Source of the DNA: UBA1181 sp963626555
GTDB lineage: Bacteria; Bacteroidota; Bacteroidia; Bacteroidales; Paludibacteraceae
Length of the DNA: 64,000 nt
NCBI GenBank assembly: GCA_963626555.1
Contig: CAVFXQ010000003.1
Coordinates: 53,999 to 117,998, forward strand
Direction: 5' to 3'
Position numbers and translations under genes: made by a program. The notes beneath the pieces were generated by a model, which worked only from the letters and a program-made list of their open reading frames with translations, was not told the origin of the DNA and made no database searches. This document shows positions 1-7,627 of the stretch, piece after piece (the first letter of the stretch is position 1; each line of letters starts with the position of its first letter).

Positions 1-438
1 AGCAGCCCCACCGTTCAAGTAGGCATTAGGGTCTGCGTTATTGCCGTTTTCTTCGGTAGGCAAAACGTGGTAGTCAACGATACAGTAGATGCCTACATTG
101 TAGGCGTAGTCAACATATTCCTTCATCTTACCTGCATAGTAGTCTGGACTAGTTGCCCAAGCTTTGGTTGCATACATTGCCAAACGAACGATGTTGGCTC
201 CCCAACCCTTCATTACTTTTACAGCATCTTGATTCATACAACCACTTGCTTCTGGGTAGTTCAAACCGAAGGTTGACCAACCTTTCAACTGGATTGCGTT
301 ACCGTTTTGGTCTGACAACTGCAATCCATTCAATTTCAGATTTCCGTACTTCTCGATGTAGTTCTCATTCGAGTAGTCGGCTGCGTTCGCTGCGAAACAG
401 GCGAACATCACTGACAAAAAGAATAAAATTTTCTTCAT
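1..438 (-). CDS. Secreted glycoside hydrolase family 5 (endoglucanase-like), N-terminal part
   Basis: The 146 codons present start with a clear Sec signal peptide (MKKILFFLSVMFACFAANA, cleavage before ADY). The mature start has the GH5 subfamily-2 type opening: a G-x-L-x-L-x-G-L-Q-L strand, then N-A-I-Q-L-K-G-W-S-T-F-G-L, later A-N-I-V-R-L-A-M-Y and I-Y-C-I-V-D-Y-H. These correspond to the first beta strands of the (beta/alpha)8 barrel of endo-beta-1,4-glucanases. The catalytic glutamates would lie beyond the left edge, so activity and substrate cannot be judged; cellulose, beta-glucan or mannan are all possible in GH5. The protein is exported to the periplasm or beyond. The gene runs off the contig edge, and its promoter appears to lie about 200 bp upstream, giving a long leader. 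Confidence 0.85.
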   Translation of the reverse strand, partial: MKKILFFLSVMFACFAANAADYSNENYIEKYGNLKLNGLQLSDQNGNAIQLKGWSTFGLNYPEASGCMNQDAVKVMKGWGANIVRLAMYATKAWATSPDYYAGKMKEYVDYAYNVGIYCIVDYHVLPTEENGNNADPNAYLNGGAA

Positions 439-637
439 TGTACTTGAAAAATTTGTTTTATAACTGATTTTAATCGTTCTTAGGCTGTAGTAGTTCCCCA
501 AACAGCATCAGGTTTGTGTGTTTTTCTGGGTTTTGTTAGAGAACTATCTTCCTATTATACTTCATTCACATCGCGGAGCAAGGCGACAATTCCGTGCTTC
601 GTTTGTGTATGCGCACTACATCTTCACATTATGGTCG

Positions 638-669
638 CAAATATAGGTGAGAGGGTGTGAATTTGCAAA
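638..669 (-). promoter_or_regulatory. Bacteroidetes-type promoter for the GH5 gene
   Basis: On the minus strand TTTG (669-666) is followed after 20 bp by TATATTTG (645-638), matching the -33 TTTG and -7 TAnnTTTG consensus of the Bacteroidetes sigma factor. The GH5 start codon is about 195 bp downstream, implying a long 5' leader. Confidence 0.5.
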
Positions 670-674
670 TTTTT

Positions 675-708
675 TTTGAAATTTTAAAATGGAAAAGTAT
701 TAACTTTG
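675..708 (+). promoter_or_regulatory. Bacteroidetes-type promoter for the AAA-ATPase gene
   Basis: TTTG at 675-678 and TAACTTTG at 701-708 fit the -33/-7 pattern with a 22-bp spacer; the start codon is at 734. The box sits back to back with the divergent GH5 promoter. Confidence 0.55.
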
Positions 709-733
709 TTATGATAAAATCATAGAAAGGATA

Positions 734-2392
734 ATGAAGTACCCTATAGGAATACAAACATTTGAAAAGATAGTAAGCGAAGACTATGTGTATGTGGATA
801 AGACGGATATGGTATATTCTCTTGCACACAGCGGGAGCATTTATTTTTTAAGTCGCCCAAGACGATTTGGAAAGAGTCTTTTCTTGTCTACATTAGAGAA
901 TTATTTTTTAGGGAAAAAGGAATTGTTTAAGGGGCTGTTCATAGAAAAGTTGGAGAAAGAGTGGAAAACCTATCCAGTCTTTCATGTTGATTTTAACAGT
1001 GAAAATTATACAGAACCTAATACGCTTAATAATGCCATTGATAACTATTTATGTTCTTGGGAAAACAAGTATGGTTTGGTTTCCACATCAAATCAAAGTT
1101 CGGGCAGAAGGTTTGCTAATGTGTTGGAGGCGGCACATAAACAAACAGGAACTCGTTGTGTAGTTCTTGTCGACGAGTATGACAAGCCGATTTTGGATGT
1201 TATGGATAGTGGAATGTTTACATTGGTTGGAGATAATAAAATGTCTATTGAAGATAAAAATAGAGAAACTTTAAAAGCTTTTTATTCGACGTTTAAGTTG
1301 GCGGACAAAGACCTCCATTTTGTCTTTCTCACTGGTGTTACGAAGTTCTCTCAAGTGAGCATTTTTAGTGGTTTCAATCAGCCTAACGACATAAGTATGG
1401 ACGAGCGTTATGACACTATATGTGGAATGACAGATGAGGAGATAGATAGGTATTTCGCGCAGACGGTGGTTGAATTAGCAGGAAAGCGGAGGATGTCTGT
1501 GACCGAGTCACGTTTGGCGTTGAAGAAGCGATTTGATGGATATCATTTTAGCAGTCGGTTGAAAGGAGTGTATAATCCTTTTAGCTTGTTGAACACATTC
1601 AATAAATTGACAATAGACGACTATTGGTTTAGCACGGGAACACCTACTTATCTGATACGATTACTAAACCATTTTGGTGAAAATTTAAACGACTTGACAA
1701 ATAAGTATTATTTCAAAAGTCAGTTTTATGAGTTTAATGCAGTAAGAACGCAGTCATTGCCGATAATTTATCAAAGTGGATATTTAACGATAAAAACGTA
1801 TGACCCTGAAAATGAAGTCTATACCTTAGATTTTCCTAATGAAGAAGTNNNNNNNNNNNNNNNNNNNNNNNNNNNNNNNNNNNNNNNNNNNNNNNNNNNN
1901 NNNNNNNNNNNNNNNNNNNNNNNNNNNNNNNNNNNNNNNNNNNNNNNNNNNNNNNNNNNNNNNNNNNNNNNNNNNNNNNNNNNNNNNNNNNNNNNNNNNN
2001 NNNNNNNNNNNNNNNNNNNNNNNNNNNNNNNNNNNNNNNNNNNNNNNNNNNNNNNNNNNNNNNNNNNNNNNNNNNNNNNNNNNNNNNNNNNNNNNNNNNN
2101 NNNNNNNNNNNNNNNNNNNNNNNNNNNNNNNNNNNNNNNNNNNNNNNNNNNNNNNNNNNNNNNNNNNNNNNNNNNNNNNNNNNNNNNNNNNNNNNNNNNN
2201 NNNNNNNNNNNNNNNNNNNNNNNNNNNNNNNNNNNNNNNNNNNNNNNNNNNNNNNNNNNNNNNNNNNNNNNNNNNNNNNNNNNNNNNNNNNNNNNNNNNN
2301 NNNNNNNNNNNNNNNNNNNNNNNNNNNNNNNNNNNNNNNNNNNNNNNNNNNNNNNNNNNNNNNNNNNNNNNNNNNNNNNNNNTAGACAATAA
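734..2392 (+). CDS. AAA-ATPase-like protein with probable PD-(D/E)XK nuclease domain, interrupted by a sequence gap
   Basis: The visible 371 residues belong to the AAA-ATPase_like family (PF09820) that is strongly expanded in Bacteroidales. The N-terminus has the family signature P-I-G-I-Q-x-F-E-x-I, then Y-V-D-K-T-D, then the P-loop RPRRFGKS at residues 41-48. A Walker B strand, V-V-L-V-D-E-Y-D-K-P, lies near residue 150. Members normally end in a PDDEXK_9 nuclease-like domain; here that region falls in the N-gap (1849-2382), and only the last codons before TAA at 2390 are seen. The total of 552 aa would be normal for the family if the gap length is right. Its biological role is unknown; defence or genome maintenance has been suggested for the family only by inference. 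Confidence 0.8.
   Translation: MKYPIGIQTFEKIVSEDYVYVDKTDMVYSLAHSGSIYFLSRPRRFGKSLFLSTLENYFLGKKELFKGLFIEKLEKEWKTYPVFHVDFNSENYTEPNTLNNAIDNYLCSWENKYGLVSTSNQSSGRRFANVLEAAHKQTGTRCVVLVDEYDKPILDVMDSGMFTLVGDNKMSIEDKNRETLKAFYSTFKLADKDLHFVFLTGVTKFSQVSIFSGFNQPNDISMDERYDTICGMTDEEIDRYFAQTVVELAGKRRMSVTESRLALKKRFDGYHFSSRLKGVYNPFSLLNTFNKLTIDDYWFSTGTPTYLIRLLNHFGENLNDLTNKYYFKSQFYEFNAVRTQSLPIIYQSGYLTIKTYDPENEVYTLDFPNEEXXXXXXXXXXXXXXXXXXXXXXXXXXXXXXXXXXXXXXXXXXXXXXXXXXXXXXXXXXXXXXXXXXXXXXXXXXXXXXXXXXXXXXXXXXXXXXXXXXXXXXXXXXXXXXXXXXXXXXXXXXXXXXXXXXXXXXXXXXXXXXXXXXXXXXXXXXXXXXXXXXXXXXXXXXXXXXXXXXXRQ
1849..2382. other. Assembly gap (534 Ns)
   Basis: A run of 534 undetermined bases. It removes the C-terminal third of the AAA-ATPase-like gene. 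The frame stays open across the gap to a stop right after it, consistent with a correctly sized gap but not proof. Confidence 0.99.
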
Positions 2393-2398
2393 TTTTGC

Positions 2399-2887
2399 TT
2401 ACTCAGCTATCAGATCGTCCACTGTCATTCCGCATACCTCAATGAGTTGCGTAGGGTTGATTTTGATTTGCAAGCCACGAACGCCTGCGCTGACATAGAT
2501 AAAATCGTACTGAAGGGCTGTGTTGTGTATGTGCGTAGGGTAAGGCTTTTTCATGCCTAAAGGGGAACACCCCCCGCGAATGTAGCCAGTTAAACCTAAT
2601 AGTTCTTTCACAGTGGTCATGGCGCAATTTTTATTGCCCGATGCTTTGGCCGCTTTCTTCAAGTCTACCTCCTCTGCTCCTGGAATGACGCAAACGAAAA
2701 TACCTGTTTTATCTCCTCGTAGTACCAATGTCTTGAATACCAACTCAATAGGCTCGTTGAGTTGGGCGGCTACATGCACTGCACTGAGATCGTTCTCGTC
2801 CACTATGTAGGGGACAAGTTCGTAAGGAATTTTCTTGCTGTCTAACAAACGGGCAGCGTTTGTTTTTTGTATCTTATCTTTTGACAT
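2399..2887 (-). CDS. ybaK: YbaK/EbsC-type aminoacyl-tRNA deacylase
   Basis: This 162-aa protein matches the YbaK (Cys-tRNA(Pro) deacylase) family along its length: N-x-A-x-R-x-L-D near residues 10-16, K-T-L-V-L-R-G-D around 52-59, a conserved lysine in the E-x-V-D-L-K-K-A-A-K-A region, and R-G-G-C-S-P-L-G-M-K-K around residues 105-115. Family members hydrolyse mischarged Cys-tRNA(Pro) in trans as a proofreading step in the cytoplasm. It lies 21 bp downstream of the gldA-like gene on the same strand, so cotranscription is likely, without an obvious functional link. The product family is clear; the exact mischarged tRNA cannot be told from sequence. Confidence 0.9.
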   Translation of the reverse strand: MSKDKIQKTNAARLLDSKKIPYELVPYIVDENDLSAVHVAAQLNEPIELVFKTLVLRGDKTGIFVCVIPGAEEVDLKKAAKASGNKNCAMTTVKELLGLTGYIRGGCSPLGMKKPYPTHIHNTALQYDFIYVSAGVRGLQIKINPTQLIEVCGMTVDDLIAE

Positions 2888-2908
2888 GTCTTTTTTCTTT
2901 AAAAAATC

Positions 2909-3811
2909 TTATTTTGTGACGGTTCTGAACACCTCTTCCATTGAACGCTCATGCAAGCGTAGCGTGAGCAAAACAGCATTTTGGGCAACACATGCGTAGA
3001 ACACTTTTTCACGAACATCTTCATTAGAAGAAATTATAAATGTGTTGCCTGAGAGATGGGTTACCGAATGAACACCTTCAATTCCTTCTATGAAGTCAAC
3101 ATTGGTAGGAGAGAGAAACTCCACCAAGGTGGAAATTGTGTGGTTGTCATTAGATGAAACAACGATGTCTTCCTTGTCGTCGACTGCAATTTTACCCTTG
3201 TTGAGGATGATGACACGGTCGCAGATAGCGGAAACTTCCTGCATAATGTGAGTGGAGAGCATGACGGTTTTTTCTTGTCCTAACTCCTTGATCAAGTCGC
3301 GTACTCCGATGATTTGGTTGGGGTCTAAGCCTGTAGTTGGTTCGTCTAAAATCAATACTTCAGGGTTGGGGATCAATGCTTGTGCTAACCCGACACGCTG
3401 ACGGTAACCTTTGGATAGAGTGCCTATTCTCTTTTTGTATTCTCTCGTCAAGCCTGTCTTCTCGATAATCTCGTCGACACGGCTTCTTGACGTTTTGCCT
3501 AATTGGTAAATGCCTGCGATGAACATCAGATACTCTTTGACGTACATGTCGGGGTAGATAGGGTTGTGTTCGGGAAGATAACCTATCTTTTTATGCGTTT
3601 CTTGAGGATTTTTAGCCACGTCTAAACCGCAGACCTGTACACTTCCGCTATCGGCGGCAAGATAACCATTGATAATCTTCATCGTGGTGGATTTGCCTGC
3701 GCCGTTATTGCCGAGAAACGCCACGATTTCGCCTGTCCCGATAGAAAAACTGATGTTGTCTAACACTTTTTGAGTGCCGAATGACTTAGATAGGTTTTGT
3801 ACTTGAATCAT
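2909..3811 (-). CDS. gldA: ABC transporter ATP-binding protein, GldA-like
   Basis: A 300-aa ABC ATPase with Walker A G-N-N-G-A-G-K-S-T (residues 34-42), a variant signature L-S-K-G-Y-R-Q-R-V-G-L-A, Walker B V-L-I-L-D-E-P-T-T-G-L-D-P and the switch histidine in L-S-T-H-I. The best family fit is GldA, the ATPase that in gliding Bacteroidetes works with GldF and GldG. Here no gldF/gldG-like permease is adjacent, and Bacteroidales that do not glide also keep GldA homologues, so the transported substrate is unknown. It sits between rnhA and ybaK in a same-strand run. Confidence 0.85.
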   Translation of the reverse strand: MIQVQNLSKSFGTQKVLDNISFSIGTGEIVAFLGNNGAGKSTTMKIINGYLAADSGSVQVCGLDVAKNPQETHKKIGYLPEHNPIYPDMYVKEYLMFIAGIYQLGKTSRSRVDEIIEKTGLTREYKKRIGTLSKGYRQRVGLAQALIPNPEVLILDEPTTGLDPNQIIGVRDLIKELGQEKTVMLSTHIMQEVSAICDRVIILNKGKIAVDDKEDIVVSSNDNHTISTLVEFLSPTNVDFIEGIEGVHSVTHLSGNTFIISSNEDVREKVFYACVAQNAVLLTLRLHERSMEEVFRTVTK

Positions 3812-3856
3812 GGTGTTACGTCTATGTATAGAAGGTATTTTTGTGTTGACTATTGT

Positions 3857-4516
3857 TTATTTCTTTCTGCCGAAATCGGCGGGTATTTCGCCCCACGACT
3901 CAGTCTGCCATTTGCGGATAGGGTTGTGGTAGTCGTTGTTTTTCAGCCAGTTTTCGGCACGTTCGATGAGGTTGTGGAGCTGCTCTGTTTTGTTGTTTTT
4001 CACGAGATTGGTCTTGCATTTCTTCTGCCTTATCCAAGAGATGGCGTTGGCACTGTCCGAGTAGATAGGCATCTCCGATCCTCTCTGTTTCAGCAGAGCT
4101 AAGCCATGAACAATAGCGAGAAATTCACCTATGTTGTTGGTTCCCAATTGGAATGGTCCTGCATGAAAAATTTGCGAGTTGTCTTTTAGATAGACACCTC
4201 TGTATTCCATAACACCTGGATTATGCGAGCAAGCCGCATCTACGGCAAGGGCTTCAGTCCCGATTGATGGTTTCCCGACGGGAATGTTGTCTACGCATTG
4301 TTTCAGTAAATCGCTGAAAGACTGAGTCTTGCCAGATGCGATATAGTTGGCATAGCCGCTAACATACGCCTCTTCTGCCTTTTCAAGGCTCTCGAATGAT
4401 TTGTATTTCGCATTCGGGAACTCGTCAATTTGCGACTTGCAATCCGCCCAATTGACATAGATGCCGGGAACTCTTCCCACCCAGACAACGTAGAATTTTT
4501 GCTTTTTCTCTGCCAT
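3857..4516 (-). CDS. rnhA: Ribonuclease H with N-terminal viroplasmin domain
   Basis: A 219-aa two-domain protein. Residues 6-52 form the viroplasmin/HBD-like RNA-DNA hybrid-binding domain (K-F-Y-V-V-W-V-G-R-V-P-G-I-Y then F-E-S-L-E-K-A-E-E-A-Y). The C-terminal RNase H1 domain has the acidic catalytic residues in VDAACSHNPG (D93), NIGEFLAI (E131) and YSDSANAI (D154). It cuts RNA in RNA-DNA hybrids, removing R-loops and primers. This domain order is common in Bacteroidetes. The gene is 15 bp downstream of the M20 deacylase gene. Confidence 0.92.
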   Translation of the reverse strand: MAEKKQKFYVVWVGRVPGIYVNWADCKSQIDEFPNAKYKSFESLEKAEEAYVSGYANYIASGKTQSFSDLLKQCVDNIPVGKPSIGTEALAVDAACSHNPGVMEYRGVYLKDNSQIFHAGPFQLGTNNIGEFLAIVHGLALLKQRGSEMPIYSDSANAISWIRQKKCKTNLVKNNKTEQLHNLIERAENWLKNNDYHNPIRKWQTESWGEIPADFGRKK

Positions 4517-4531
4517 TCTCAGTGATCCTTT

Positions 4532-5608
4532 TTAGTCCGTAACTTTTTCGAATGTCATACCATCGAGTAGGGAGACGTATGTTGGAATTGCTTTCCTTAT
4601 TTCATCCAATTTAATGTATTCGTCGGCGGTGTGAGAGCGAGCTGATTCTCCAGGACCCAATTTGAGGCTCGGGAAATGCATAAACGCTTGATCGGACAGG
4701 GTTGGAGATCCGAAGGTGGACATACCCAATTCCAAACCTTTTTTTACGATGGGAAGGTCGGTCGAGATACCCGAAGAGGTGAGACGGAAAGAACGAGCTT
4801 TCAGTTCTGACTCCAATTCTACATCAAGGATTGAGAACACTTCTTGGTTGGAATAGCAATCATTCGTGCGTACATCAATGACAAAGGTACACTCGTCGGG
4901 GACGACATTGTGTTGTGTGCCAGCATGTACCATTGTAACGGTCATTTTTACGGGACCCAAAGATGGTGAAACTTTGGGCAACTGGGCCGTTCGAACCCAC
5001 TCTATGTCTTTGATTGCTTTATAGATAGCGTTGATGCCTTCATTGCGTGCTGCGTGGCCTGACTTCCCTTTTGCCACACAGTCGACCACCATCAGACCTT
5101 TTTCGGCGATGGCCATCTGCATACCTGTCGGCTCGCCAACAACGGCGAAATCGATAGGAGGAAGGGCGGTGAGAAGCAGCTCCATACCATTTTTCCCAGA
5201 CACCTCTTCTTCTGCGGAAGCCCCGAAGATCAAATTATATGGTTGTTCTTTTTCTGAAAGAATAAAGAAAGTGTGGAGCAAGGAAACAAGCGGTGCGCCA
5301 GCATCGTTGCTGCCCAATCCGTAGAGTGTGTCGCCCTCTAAAGTGGGTTTGTGTGGGTCATGTTGCCAACCGCTGACGGGGCGTACCGTATCGATGTGTG
5401 AGTTGAGCAGAATGGTAGGTTTGTCTTTGTCGAAACCTTTAGCGACGATCCAAATGTTGTTTTCTAAACGATTTGTCTCGTAGCCTAATGATTCTATGTA
5501 AGTTTGTAGAAAGTTGGCTACAGATTTTTCATCTCGACTATAAGAGGGGATGGCAATCATCTCCTGCAACAGCGAAATTGCACTTTCTTGCGCTTGTTGG
5601 ATATCCAT
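4532..5608 (-). CDS. M20 family metallohydrolase, ArgE-like (acylornithine/succinylcitrulline deacylase candidate)
   Basis: A 358-aa M20 peptidase-fold enzyme. Metal ligands and catalytic residues are visible: H71 and D73 in L-N-S-H-I-D-T-V, D102 in G-S-N-D-A-G-A, E133/E134 in S-A-E-E-E-V-S-G, E159 in V-G-E-P-T-G, and a C-terminal histidine in A-R-S-H-T-A-D-E-Y. The dimerisation domain follows residue 165. It resembles the Bacteroidales deacylase that removes the N-acyl group in arginine synthesis; in Bacteroides the pathway uses succinylated intermediates and N-succinylcitrulline is the substrate. No other arg gene is nearby, so substrate assignment is family-based inference. A TATCTTTG box lies upstream at 5651-5644 (minus). 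Confidence 0.82.
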   Translation of the reverse strand: MDIQQAQESAISLLQEMIAIPSYSRDEKSVANFLQTYIESLGYETNRLENNIWIVAKGFDKDKPTILLNSHIDTVRPVSGWQHDPHKPTLEGDTLYGLGSNDAGAPLVSLLHTFFILSEKEQPYNLIFGASAEEEVSGKNGMELLLTALPPIDFAVVGEPTGMQMAIAEKGLMVVDCVAKGKSGHAARNEGINAIYKAIKDIEWVRTAQLPKVSPSLGPVKMTVTMVHAGTQHNVVPDECTFVIDVRTNDCYSNQEVFSILDVELESELKARSFRLTSSGISTDLPIVKKGLELGMSTFGSPTLSDQAFMHFPSLKLGPGESARSHTADEYIKLDEIRKAIPTYVSLLDGMTFEKVTD

Positions 5609-5643
5609 GAATGTTACCTTTTCTATCTGTTTAGTTTAATGTA

Positions 5644-5651
5644 CAAAGATA
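5644..5651 (-). promoter_or_regulatory. -7 box upstream of M20 gene
   Basis: Minus-strand TATCTTTG fits TAnnTTTG and lies about 36 bp before the start codon at 5608. It probably drives the M20-rnhA-gldA-ybaK run. Confidence 0.5.
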
Positions 5652-5745
5652 CGAATGCAAAGTGAACTAAGGACGTATTTGTATTGATAAAAAAGAGATT
5701 GCTTGAAATTTGTTTTTGATGCTTCCTTGTTGGCGTTTAAAAATA

Positions 5746-5753
5746 TAATTTTG
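5746..5753 (+). promoter_or_regulatory. -7 box for PepSY-like lipoprotein
   Basis: TAATTTTG fits TAnnTTTG, about 25 bp before the ATG at 5778. Its position supports that ATG over an in-frame start at 5703, which would lie upstream of the promoter. Confidence 0.5.
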
Positions 5754-5777
5754 ATAAATAAACATAAACTATTTGGT

Positions 5778-6644
5778 ATGAGAAACATAAGGAAAAAAAT
5801 TATAAATCAAGTAGGAGTGGTGGCGTTGTTCGTCGGACTCCTGACGGGGTGTACATCAGGGCAAACGAAGAAAGAAATCGCTCTGCCAGATGCCTCTGTT
5901 AAATTTATAGAAAATGAGTTAGAACGTAAGACTGTATGGAGGATTTCGGAAACGAAGACGATGATGGACTACGAGGTTATTATGACCGATGGCACGGAAG
6001 TAGAATTTAATCATCAAGGCGATTGGGAGGATATTAATTTCCGAAAGACTGTTATGCCAACGAGTTTTCTATCTACGCTTCCACAGAAGATGAAAACGTA
6101 CATAGAGGAGAATCAACTTATAGAAGAAGTGCATAAGATAGAGAAAAAACGTGTTGGAAGAAAAAGTTTCATCTATCGTATAGAACTGCATAAGCCCAAC
6201 GATGTAGAGTTGAGTTTCTCAAAAGACGGAGAACTGATCAGTGACGATCCAGAAGGCAAAAGATTACCTTCTGCAGCGAGATCTTTTTTGAGTAATCATT
6301 TCTCAAGTCATGACGTTGTTGCGATTGTTGAGGATGTCGATGGCAGTTACAATGTAACCCTTGAAGATGACACGGAGATTAGTTTTTCAAGAAAAGGTGT
6401 ATGGTATGAATTGAGGGTGAGTAAGAAGAATTGTATCCCTGCCAGTTTGATGAAACAATTGCCATCAAACATTGATAGATATGTGAAGACCAACCACGAG
6501 AAGCAGTGCATTCGTAGGATAGAGAAGAAGAGCTACGGCTATCGCGTAAAGTTGAGCAAGCCAAACAACGTTGAGTTGCAGTTCTCTAAGGCAGGCGAGT
6601 TCTTAGGAGGCGAGGATAAGAACGCCTCTAATGTCGACGAATAA
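5778..6644 (+). CDS. PepSY-like (DUF2874-type) lipoprotein
   Basis: The 288-aa product begins with a lipoprotein signal (MRNIRKKIINQ..., lipobox L-L-T-G-C). I chose this start because the signal peptide begins here and the -7 box lies between it and the in-frame start at 5703. The mature part holds two tandem copies of a PepSY-like unit, each with a V-x-D-G-x-x-x-E-x-x-F/S-F-x-x-x-G-x-W strand pair, a 'lpsxlxxxI' helix and a K-P-N-x-V-E-L-x-F-S-K-x-G-E end (repeat ends near residues 160 and 275). Such proteins are periplasmic or outer-membrane lipoproteins of unknown ligand, related in fold to beta-lactamase inhibitor-like domains. No enzymatic role is visible. Confidence 0.75.
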   Translation: MRNIRKKIINQVGVVALFVGLLTGCTSGQTKKEIALPDASVKFIENELERKTVWRISETKTMMDYEVIMTDGTEVEFNHQGDWEDINFRKTVMPTSFLSTLPQKMKTYIEENQLIEEVHKIEKKRVGRKSFIYRIELHKPNDVELSFSKDGELISDDPEGKRLPSAARSFLSNHFSSHDVVAIVEDVDGSYNVTLEDDTEISFSRKGVWYELRVSKKNCIPASLMKQLPSNIDRYVKTNHEKQCIRRIEKKSYGYRVKLSKPNNVELQFSKAGEFLGGEDKNASNVDE

Positions 6645-6654
6645 AAAAATCAAA

Positions 6655-6684
6655 CTTGTGCAAAATAAGCTTATTTTGCACAAG
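6655..6684. terminator. Perfect 30-bp palindrome, probable minus-strand terminator or dyad site
   Basis: Two 15-base arms (CTTGTGCAAAATAAG and its exact complement) meet with no spacer. On the minus strand the hairpin is followed within 5 bp by a run of seven T, so it can act as terminator for the small gene ending at 6706; on the plus strand no T-run follows. A protein-binding dyad is the alternative. Confidence 0.55.
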
Positions 6685-6705
6685 AAAAACGTAAGTCCCT
6701 TACTT

Positions 6706-6837
6706 TTAGAAATAATCGTTAAAAGCCAAATAAGTGATAATCATCAAACAAACAACTTGCAATGCATATAAAAACAATGCGCCCTTACTGATGTAAAACT
6801 TAAATCCTTTGCCTTTTTCACTTTTTCCATTTCCCAT
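6706..6837 (-). CDS. Small single-pass membrane protein (43 aa)
   Basis: I place the start at the ATG at 6837, which is preceded by AAAGGCG, a good ribosome-binding site for this genome; a longer frame to 6903 exists but is all hydrophobic upstream and less likely. The product has a basic N-terminus (MGNGKSEKGKGFKFYISKG) followed by one hydrophobic helix of about 20 residues (residues 21-39). I do not recognise a family. It lies between two envelope-protein genes and may be a real small membrane protein. Confidence 0.4.
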   Translation of the reverse strand: MGNGKSEKGKGFKFYISKGALFLYALQVVCLMIITYLAFNDYF

Positions 6838-6911
6838 AATATTCGCCTTTAAATAAAAATAAAATAATAAGGCAAAAATATGGAAAATGGATATTAAATT
6901 CAAGTTTGTTG

Positions 6912-7592
6912 CTATTTTTTCTTGTTTTTCGCTTCTTTGTATGTGTTATATTCACTTACAATGTCTGAAATGTTATCGCCAGTGAGCGTTCCATTTTTGA
7001 TTTGTTCAATTAAATCGGGATAATCTCCGAAGAAATATTCATAGACTTTCTCGAAATTGTTTTGAACTTTCACTGCTGTTTTTTTTACGATAAATCCCTT
7101 TGGATAGGTGATAGAGCGGTTGGCGTGAACTGCGAAATCGTCATCTTGTTTTTTGCAATAGTAGTCGTCGACCGTATTCGACCAAGCTCCGTTAACATAG
7201 TTACTTACAGAGGTGATGTAGAGCGAAATTGCACCATCATCGAGGAGATAGGCCTTCATCTCTTTAACTTTGTCTAATTTCCCATCTTTAAAATCATCGG
7301 TGTTAAGGTAAAGAATGTTTTCAATGACGGAACTCACTTCTATACCATCTTCTCCTGCAGTGTAGAAGATAGCATGTTGAATCTCGTCAGAAGCAATCTT
7401 TTTTTTCTTGTCATTTTCGGAAAGACGATACTTTGTTTTAGTATAGAACAAAGAAGTAGGATCAGCTTGACATTCAATTTTTTCACCATTCTTGAGAATA
7501 AGAAGGGCGGGTTCGTAGTCCACCTTCGCTGCAAAAGCTGAGAATGAAAGTGAAAATAGAAAAGATAAGAGTAAAAATTTTGAAGATTTCAT
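6912..7592 (-). CDS. Secreted protein of unknown function
   Basis: The start at 7592 gives a clean signal peptide (MKSSKFLLLSFLFSLSFSAFA, then AKV); an in-frame ATG at 7628 would overlap the end of the upstream protease gene and add a charged leader. The mature protein of about 205 residues opens with A-L-L-I-L-K-N-G-E-K-I-E-C, a beta-rich 'x-T-K/L-x-G-x-x-I-x-A-x-V' element also found in the paralogous pair at 42426-44190. A Lys-rich tail ends the protein. It is probably cotranscribed with the upstream protease-barrel gene and is predicted to be periplasmic. No enzymatic motif is seen. Confidence 0.65.
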   Translation of the reverse strand: MKSSKFLLLSFLFSLSFSAFAAKVDYEPALLILKNGEKIECQADPTSLFYTKTKYRLSENDKKKKIASDEIQHAIFYTAGEDGIEVSSVIENILYLNTDDFKDGKLDKVKEMKAYLLDDGAISLYITSVSNYVNGAWSNTVDDYYCKKQDDDFAVHANRSITYPKGFIVKKTAVKVQNNFEKVYEYFFGDYPDLIEQIKNGTLTGDNISDIVSEYNTYKEAKNKKK

Positions 7593-7627
7593 CGTGTATG
7601 ATTTTATCGGTTTTTTTGAGAATTTCA

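Noticed and set aside
1826..2498. Open frames that span the N run on both strands
   Set aside because: They consist almost only of undetermined codons; just the plus-strand frame continuing the AAA-ATPase gene is supported.
2909..3811. GldA-like ATPase as evidence of gliding motility
   Set aside because: No gldF, gldG or other gliding genes are nearby, and non-gliding Bacteroidales carry homologues.
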